Source of the DNA: Boletus sp. NGJ
Taxonomy: Eukaryota > Basidiomycota > Agaricomycetes > Boletales > Boletaceae
Assembly (NCBI GenBank): GCA_019096195.1
Contig: JAGTXK010000092.1
Location: 1-43,924 of the forward strand
Length of the DNA stretch: 43,924 bases
Reading direction: 5' to 3'
Below are positions 37,383 to 43,924 of the stretch, piece after piece; positions within the stretch are counted from its first letter, which is position 1; each line of letters starts with the position of its first letter. Made by a program: the position numbers and the translations under genes. The notes under the pieces are model-generated. The model worked only from the letters and a program-made list of their open reading frames with translations. It did no database searches and was not told the origin of the DNA.

Positions 37383-37954
37383 ACTCGGACAGCATTTTAG
37401 GTCGACGATGGGAACTAGGAAATTGTGTTGGCATTGATTAAACATCTCACCCTCATTTTTTACGGAGACTCCTGCTAGACCTAGTCCCAGGCGATTGGTT
37501 CATCTTGCAATTAATCTCTTCTCCTGCTCGACATGATGATACTCTAGCCAAGTCAAAGGTCTGTAAACAACGCCACTTCCTTGCAAGTTTCAACAGGATG
37601 AATTGAATGCATCCGAGTCTTGCTAATTGGGTCAAGAACGTTCACAAGCGTTCTTCCCGGTTCTTTTTCTTGCTGTACAGTGTACGCGGCGGCAAGGCGA
37701 AGACTATGCAAGCGGGCTGGCGAGATTTCGCCTCTAATCGAGGTTGGTCACCACCGTCCAATCGACATTCTGTTGCTTCTCGTATCCACGGTGTCGTTAT
37801 CATATTACCTTTGTTGGTCTCGTTTCACTGCTTGAACATGCGAGTCCTTCGTCCGCGTGCTCCCAAGCACCTCCCCCGCAACAAGCATGAAACGCGGTTT
37901 GATTTAGTTCAAGTGCCCGTTTGATCGTCTGATGTTGACTCTTCTCCGTCCCCT

Positions 37955-37961
37955 TATATAA
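37955..37961 (+). promoter_or_regulatory. TATA box of right GH35 copy
   Basis: TATATAA, 82 bases upstream of the ATG at 38037 and mirrored exactly upstream of the left copy. Confidence 0.55.
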
Positions 37962-38036
37962 AGCCACGAAGCTGGCAGAACAATCCCTACTCTCCCAGTC
38001 TCTCCCAGTCAGCGGCCCATAAAGTTGGTAAGAAGG

Positions 38037-41000
38037 ATGGTATTGTCTTCTCTACTTGTCGCCCTGTTAGGCGCGACTTTGGCATTGGCATCATCTGGAC
38101 CCCGCGTCGATCACAACCTCTACTTTGCGAGACAGGAGACGGATGGATTACAAAACATCGTAGGTCATGCGCTCTGACGTGTTCGTCATGTGAAAGACAT
38201 ATCACTGGCATCATCCGACGTTTTCTAGGTTACGTGGGATGAATACTCCATCATGATCAATGGTGAACGTATGTTCCTCTTCAGTGGAGAAATGCATCCA
38301 TACAGTATACCGTGTTCACATCATTGTGATGTCCACGAGGTTTACGTCAAACCTCTAAGATGCCAGTGCAATCGCTTCACTTGGATTTATTCCAGAAAAT
38401 CAAATCCATGGGCTTCAATACAGTTTCTTTCTGTGTTCTGGGGTATCCTGGAACCTAAACGGGGTGAAATCTCTTTCGAGGGATTCAGGGATTTGCAACC
38501 TTGGTTTGATGCTGCGAAACAAGCTGGGATCTACCTCATGGCTAGACCTGGTGAGCGTTGTTCACGACCGACGCTGTCATCATGTTGCATCTGACTTTCT
38601 CTTTGAACAAGGGTCCATACATCAATGCTGAAACCACAGCTGGTGGCTTTCCAGGCTGGGGCACGTACACGCCAGGGTTGTGGAGGACCTCAAACACGAC
38701 CTACTTTGAAGCATGGCAAAATTACGTTTCGACTATTGGAAACATCCTTGCTGAAAACCAGATCACGAACGGTGGCCCTGTTATCCTAGTTCAGGTATTT
38801 ATCCTCCCTCTTTGCAAAGCTACACGACTTGATATCATTTTGAATAGTCTGAGAACGAATACACTGGATTCGCTCATGGTTATTCGGAGGATTTCGTGTA
38901 TGAAGCTGAACTATTGACCGCTTGGGTACGCGTGGATTTGCCTTCTTTACAATTGTGGGCTTAGGTGTACTGGATGCTAGCGAGATGCTGGAATCAAAGT
39001 ACCTATCACGTTCAACGATGCATCTCCTTCTGGTCACTACTTGGGCGTCAACATCTGGGGTGGGTTGTTTTTGTGGTCATGGCTCTCGATCTCATTTCAT
39101 TTCCTCCTGGTTAGGTTATGATTCCTATCCAAACGGCTTTGACTGTTCCAACACATGGACCTCAAATGGCGTCCCGGAGTGAGTTATTCCTTGTGCTGGA
39201 AAGTCGCGTGATGTTCATCTTTCTATCATTGTAGCTGGTTATGGGGTGCACACATGGAATACAATCCGACTGAGCCTAACGATGCATATGAATTCCAAGG
39301 TGGTGCTTCCGATGGATGGTACATTATTTACAACCCCTTGCAACGTGCATGCCTCCTCACTCGTCGCCGTAGGGGCGGCTCTGGTTACGGCACTTGCGCA
39401 ACACTCACTGGTCCTGATTTCGAGCGAGGCAAGCAGAAACACCGTACTACACGCTCAATGCACTCTGAGCATCTTGCTACAGTCTTCTACAAGAACCAGC
39501 TAGCCATGTCCACCTCCTACCTCAACTTGTATATGATATATGGTGGCACGAATTGGGGCGGGATTGCCCACCCTGGGGTGTATACATCTTACGATTACGT
39601 GCGTACCCTTGAGCTGACCTTCTTATACTTTATGCCTTATCTACAGTCTAGGGTTCTGCAATTACTGAAGACCGTACGCTCCGCGAAAAATACTACGAAC
39701 TCAAGCTACAAGCCAACTTCCTCCGTGTCAGCCCAGCCTATCTCACGACGCGTCCGATGAACTTGAACTCCAATCAAGGAGCCTTCACTAACAATAGAGG
39801 CCTAGTGACGACTCAGGTATTAGATGCTGTCGGCAATATGACTGAATTCTATGTTATCAGGTGGGTATCGTCCCCGCTTGTTTCTCGCCTTTCAATTCCT
39901 TTTCTCTTCTGTGGTGAGCTACGTACTTATCCCTGGTTCAAAAGGCAATATGACGCATCCTCGAACGCTATGGTCATGTATACAGTCACCCTTCCTACGA
40001 GCATCGGGAACCTGACTGTTCCCCAACTGGGCGGATAACTCGCACTCGATGGCAAGGATTCAAAGGTTCACGTTGTCGACTACATTGCAGGGTCCAGCCA
40101 TTTGTTATACTCTACTGGAGAAATCATGACCTGGTATGTGGCTCCTTCTCCTTTGTTTGGGCCAGCGCTGACACGAACTACGCGATCAGGGCGACTATCG
40201 ACGGTCGCGACGTTATCATCGTCTACGGAAATGCCGGGGAGTTTCATGAAACGGCATTCAAGTTCGACTCCTCCTCCACCCCCAGTGTCATTAAAGTCGT
40301 TTCAGGAACGCAATCTCTCAAGACCGAAACAATCGACTCGGCGAGCCTCGTTATTCAATACACGACATCGGGACAGACAGTCGTGAATGTCGGGTCCAAT
40401 ATTTTACTGTACATCTTAGGTGAGGGTTGTCTTTACTGAGAGATGCGGGCTGACACTGACTGTTGTCAGACCGTGCCAATGCATATGAGTTCTGGGTGAT
40501 ACTACCCCCCATCCACCGGTTCCTTCGCGAACTACAGCACCACGAAGCCGATCCTCATTAAAGGCGGATATTTCATCCGTTCTGTGCAGATTTCCGGCAG
40601 CACGCTTGAGATTACGGGTGATCTGAACAACACGACATCGTTTGAAATCATGGCTCCTGCAGCATCCTCGGGGCAGGTGACCTTCGTTGGCACTAGCAAC
40701 CACCAGCTACGGTGCCTTAACTGCGGGGAAGGGCACGTCGTTGCCTTCCATCCAGCTTCCAGATCTTGAAAGTTTGATATGGGTAAGTGTTTATAATCCC
40801 CCTTGCTCGACTTTGGCTAACGAGTCTCAAAGAAAACTGCAGACTCACTCCCAGAAATCGACCCAACTTATGTCGACGGGCTCTGGACGACGGCCGACCA
40901 TACCACCACCGTCAACCCCACTCAGCCCAGCACACCTGTTGTCCTGTATGCCGGTGACTATGGATATCACACTGGGAACATCCTCTGGCGCGCACACTTC

Positions 41001-42177
41001 ACGTACACCGGCTTTGAAACTGGGTTCACACTCAATGTACAAGGAGGAGCTGCATTCGGCTACTCTGTATGGCTCGATCAGACATTCTTGAGCTCTTGGG
41101 TTGGAGACGCTGTACACGCCAACTACAAGGGCACGTTCCGTTTCACCGGCACTGGAGGGCTCGCGAGCGGTAGCCAACACGTCATTACGATCCTGCAGGA
41201 TCACATGGGTTATGAAGAGGACTGGACAGCTGCGAGCGACAACTTCAAAGCGCCGAGAGGAATTTTCAGTTACTCGTTCGTCGGCGGTTCGGGTACGGAG
41301 ATCAGCATCTGGAAAGTAGCGGGGAACTTAGGAGGAGAGAGCGTAAGCCCTTTTCTTTCTGTCGTCTTTGATCGTTCAAATGATTTGAGACCTCGTCTCA
41401 TCTGGCAGTACGTCGACACAGTACGTGGACCGCTCAACGAGGGTGGGTTGTACGGCGAACGGATGGGTAAGTCTGGGCCCTCCGCGGATCATCCCGTTAC
41501 TGACGGGATCCCGCAAGGATGGTACCTGCCCGGATTCCCTGATGAAAGCTGGAAAGAAGGTTCACCTACCACCGGAATCTCTCGGGCGGGCGTTAGCTTC
41601 TATAGGTCTGATATGAAGTGTTGCTGTGACTACCGGGAGCTGATGGACGTACACACAGGAACGACCTTCATGCTCGATGTCCCCGCCGGGGTCGACTACC
41701 CGATGGCCCTTGTCGTTTCGAACGTCACGACGAACCCTTGTTTCCGTTCCCAGGTAAACGATGCCTACAAACGTCTCGTGATGTCATGTTCTTAGTGCAA
41801 TTCCCCTTTTCTGCCTCAGTTCTACGTCAACGGATACCAGTTTGGCAAGTATGGTATGTAGTGTTACTCTTTGTTGGCCGCATACCGTTCTGATGTCCCA
41901 TGGAGTCAACAGCATTGGCCCTCAGGTCTGCTTCCCAGTCCGTACGTGTCCGGCATTTTCTGACGCTCTTGCCTCCAACTCACACCGCGCCACCCCAGCG
42001 CAAGGTATCCTGAACTACGACGGTCCCAACACACTCGCCGTCTCGCTCTGGGCTCAAGGTGGAGATGGCGCGAAACTCGGTTCACTTGCACTGGAGACGA
42101 CGGCCATGGTGGAGACCAGCATGACGCTGGTCGTGAACCAGCCTATGCCAGATTGGACGCCGAGATCGGCGACATGA
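38037..42177 (+). pseudogene. GH35 beta-galactosidase, right copy, disrupted
   Basis: Secreted family 35 beta-galactosidase gene. The signal peptide MVLSSLLVALLGATLALASS is intact. Landmarks are [25 protein letters not shown], the acid/base motif ENEYTGF, the nucleophile motif EFQGGASDGW, IYGGTNWGGIAHPGVYTSYDY, EDRTLREKYYELKLQANFLR and C-terminal jelly-roll domains (DYGYHTGNILWRAHF, FVGGSGTEISIWKVAGNLGG) ending PDWTPRSAT. Most exons join cleanly, one through a GC donor at FER|VFY. Lesions are a frameshift near 38430, an in-frame TAA at 40036-40038 where Lys is expected (GGK-LALDGKD), an extra C in a six-C run near 40503-40508, a frameshift near 40688 and one-base misfits at three splice junctions. 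Decay or unpolished sequence could explain these. Confidence 0.82.
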
Positions 42178-42262
42178 GATTCGGGTGTAGTGCCAGTACG
42201 AGTTCAAAATTGCGAATCCGGTGCTTTTGGGTCGATGAGTAGAAATACAGTGTACTACATCC

Positions 42263-42960
42263 TCAGAATATCATCGAATACGTGGTAGCCTTGACCCGCT
42301 CGTCAGACATGACATCGACGACCCGCATTTTGTGCTCTGCCAACAAGCAAGACAATACGATCATGTCTCGCACCTCATCCATTTCGGGTCTAATTGCGAG
42401 GTATGCAGCATGAATCACATGATTTCCGTGCCCCGCACGACTTTTCGAAAACCATGCCACAGTGTCGTCGGGACGGGTCGATTCGTGCAACTGTACAATG
42501 TATCGGATGCACTGTCAGTACGGAAGATGCGTGACAACGAACCACGAGTTGTTCCGAAAGGCCTCTTCTCCATTCAAACCGTCTCCCACACGCGTGAAAT
42601 ACGAGAGGTCTGTCAACACCCTCAGATCCATGTCGATTCTACGACGCCGACAACTCACAGAGTCGATAATATGGGTGCTTTCAGCCAGCCTCCGAGATTC
42701 ATCGGCCTTGAGCCCGGAAACGTGATTTGATCTCGTCGAACCGTCCTGCGCGTGACGGTCGCGAGCAAGGTATCCCCTGCGTAGACCGTGGTTGTGCTAT
42801 CGTGCGTTTCAACGGAATAACTCGGTAGGTAATTGGCGCGGATGCGCAGTGTTGTGTTCTTCATGTCATCTCTGTCGAATATGAGAACGATGTTTTCCCC
42901 TGGAAGACCAGGACTACAGCTGTCGACCAGGGTAAGTTGGGAGTTCGTAGGGTAGCTCAT
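42263..42960 (-). CDS. DUF6593-type protein (right copy)
   Basis: Mirror copy of the gene at 31772-32469, with the same three-exon layout and start MSYPTNSQLTLVDSC. One coding substitution changes DSTTSV to DSTTTV; another difference falls in the second intron. The frame is open throughout, so unlike the neighbouring GH35 gene this one looks functional in both arms. Confidence 0.75.
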
Positions 42961-43464
42961 GGGGCAAGCCGGTCCACGGTGGTGATCTTATACATAGCAG
43001 TACTATTGCCACCGGCTTGAGGTGGATTTGGCATGTTTGAATACCCGTTCTAAGAATTCATAGCGAGACAACATTGAAAGAGAGGGGCGAACCTGTGTCG
43101 TCCCTGACGTGTTACCACAGATCCTGAAAGTCTGTTGAATAGACCTGGAGAAAGCAAAACTGACGGCTGACAGTGACGATGATAAGGAATGTTGGGACGA
43201 TACCGCCTGCTGACCTGGCGAAGTTAGACATCACATTAGATGACGAAGATATGTAGAGAACGACCCGTGGTTGTCCCACTTTCGGAAGGACCAGGTAAAG
43301 GTCACGGTACGAGAATAAATTCATGTGTTGAACTGCATAGATACAAGGTTGGATACATAGTCGTAGGTCCATCAAATCGTAATGATTAATGAATCGAGGT
43401 CCCAAAAAGGTATGATATACGAGCACACAAGCGAAGGGAGATAATCGCCATAGGTCAGCCATGC
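42961..43464. other. Intergenic space (right arm mirror)
   Basis: Mirror of 31268-31771, differing by two substitutions near 43380 and 43395. Nothing recognised. Confidence 0.4.
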
Positions 43465-43924
43465 TTAACCGCACATGCCCTCGTCTATGACGACGCCGCA
43501 ACGCTTGCATTGCACTCGGCGATCGAGAAGACAGAGGCCAATTCCGAGAGGGAACCACACTATAGCCGCCAAGATACCTAAAACAAGATGAGCCAACGCA
43601 CCAACTGCTCAGCGAGTAGCACTTGCCAAGGATACCAAATTTGGTGTATGGTGTGTGGCCACCCTGCTGCAAGCACACCATCTCGGGATGATCTGGGGGT
43701 AGAAGCGATGCTATATGCTCCCCAGTGGTGGGATTCTGATAGTGGTAGAGTCTAGGCTGGGGCATCACGGGGACTGGCGCTACGTGGAACGCTGCGACAG
43801 GTGGGGATGAGGGGCTAGGGGGCCCTGGCGCTTTGGGTTGCTGCTTGTCAAGTAAGCTAGGTGACTGCAGCACATCTTGACATGCATTAGCTTGTGTTCT
43901 ACCCGACACGAGGGAGGTCTGCTC
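43465..43924 (-). CDS. BRI3-like membrane protein (right copy, cut by window end)
   Basis: Mirror of the gene at 30663-31267, lacking its first exon and the start of the second because the window ends. It differs from the left copy by a Pro to Leu change (CQDVP to CQDVL, at 43869) and a silent change at 43820. The membrane segment and CKRCG tail are identical. The strand points inward to the DUF6593 copy. Confidence 0.68.

Larger units (their letters stand above)
36693..38036. promoter_or_regulatory. Mirror-image GH35 promoters around the palindrome centre
   Basis: The 1344 bases between the two beta-galactosidase start codons form the palindrome core. A TATATAA box occurs 82 bases upstream of each ATG, at 37955-37961 (+) and 36768-36774 (-). 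Frames run through it but show no family motifs. The axis is the 24-base spacer at 37359-37382. Confidence 0.55.
37383..43924 (-). repeat. Right arm of giant palindrome (runs off the window)
   Basis: Reverse complement of 30808-37358. Confirmed differences: the 30863/43869 pair (C versus T in the gene sense), 30912/43820, two substitutions near 31338-31352, one near 31947, one near 32202, and small indels in the inner 3 kb. Most of the central 4 kb is identical. Confidence 0.97.

Noticed and set aside
30808-43924. Interpretation of the palindrome as terminal inverted repeats of a DNA transposon
   Set aside because: The arms meet at a 24-base spacer with no transposase between them, contain ordinary intron-bearing host genes, and no target-site duplication can be seen in the window.

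Overview
This window is nuclear DNA of a filamentous basidiomycete, most likely an Agaricomycete. Genes are cut by many introns of about 45-65 bases with fungal donors and acceptors. Gene content is fungal (RAD5, ORC1, ADE6, PRM1, TRAPP Trs65). A DUF6593-type protein, a GH35 beta-galactosidase and P450 genes are typical of mushroom-forming fungi. I rebuilt exons by hand from reading frame, splice signals and family motifs; no search was run.

Layout. Positions 1-18.6 kb are mostly conserved housekeeping genes: the 3' part of TRS65 (+), then on the minus strand SNX3, RAD5, a possible small gene, an allantoate-type MFS transporter, an unrecognised five-exon gene and ADE6. ORC1 (+) is divergent from ADE6 across a 170-base promoter with two MluI cell-cycle boxes. 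From 18.6 to 30.4 kb come an SDR oxidoreductase (+), the cell-fusion protein PRM1 (-), a cytochrome P450 (+) followed by a decayed P450 scrap, an epoxide-hydrolase-like enzyme (+) and the arginine methyltransferase PRMT1 (-).

From about 30.8 kb to the window end the DNA is one very large, almost perfect palindrome. Two arms of about 6.5 kb (30808-37358 and 37383-43924) are inverted copies around a 24-base spacer. Each arm carries a BRI3-like small membrane protein, a DUF6593 protein and a GH35 beta-galactosidase gene. The two beta-galactosidase copies point away from the centre and share several disabling lesions. The arms differ by a handful of substitutions in the outer part and by small indels near the middle. 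The right arm runs off the window, so the true size is unknown. It may be a real inverted duplication or a fold-back assembly artefact.

Other notable points: two consecutive microexons of 5 and 3 bases inside the Walker A coding sequence of RAD5; a 7-base microexon in the MFS transporter; a 7-base terminal coding exon in PRMT1; several GC-AG introns; a one-base frameshift in ORC1; and MCB boxes upstream of RAD5 as well as between ADE6 and ORC1, suggesting shared G1/S control of replication, repair and purine synthesis genes.
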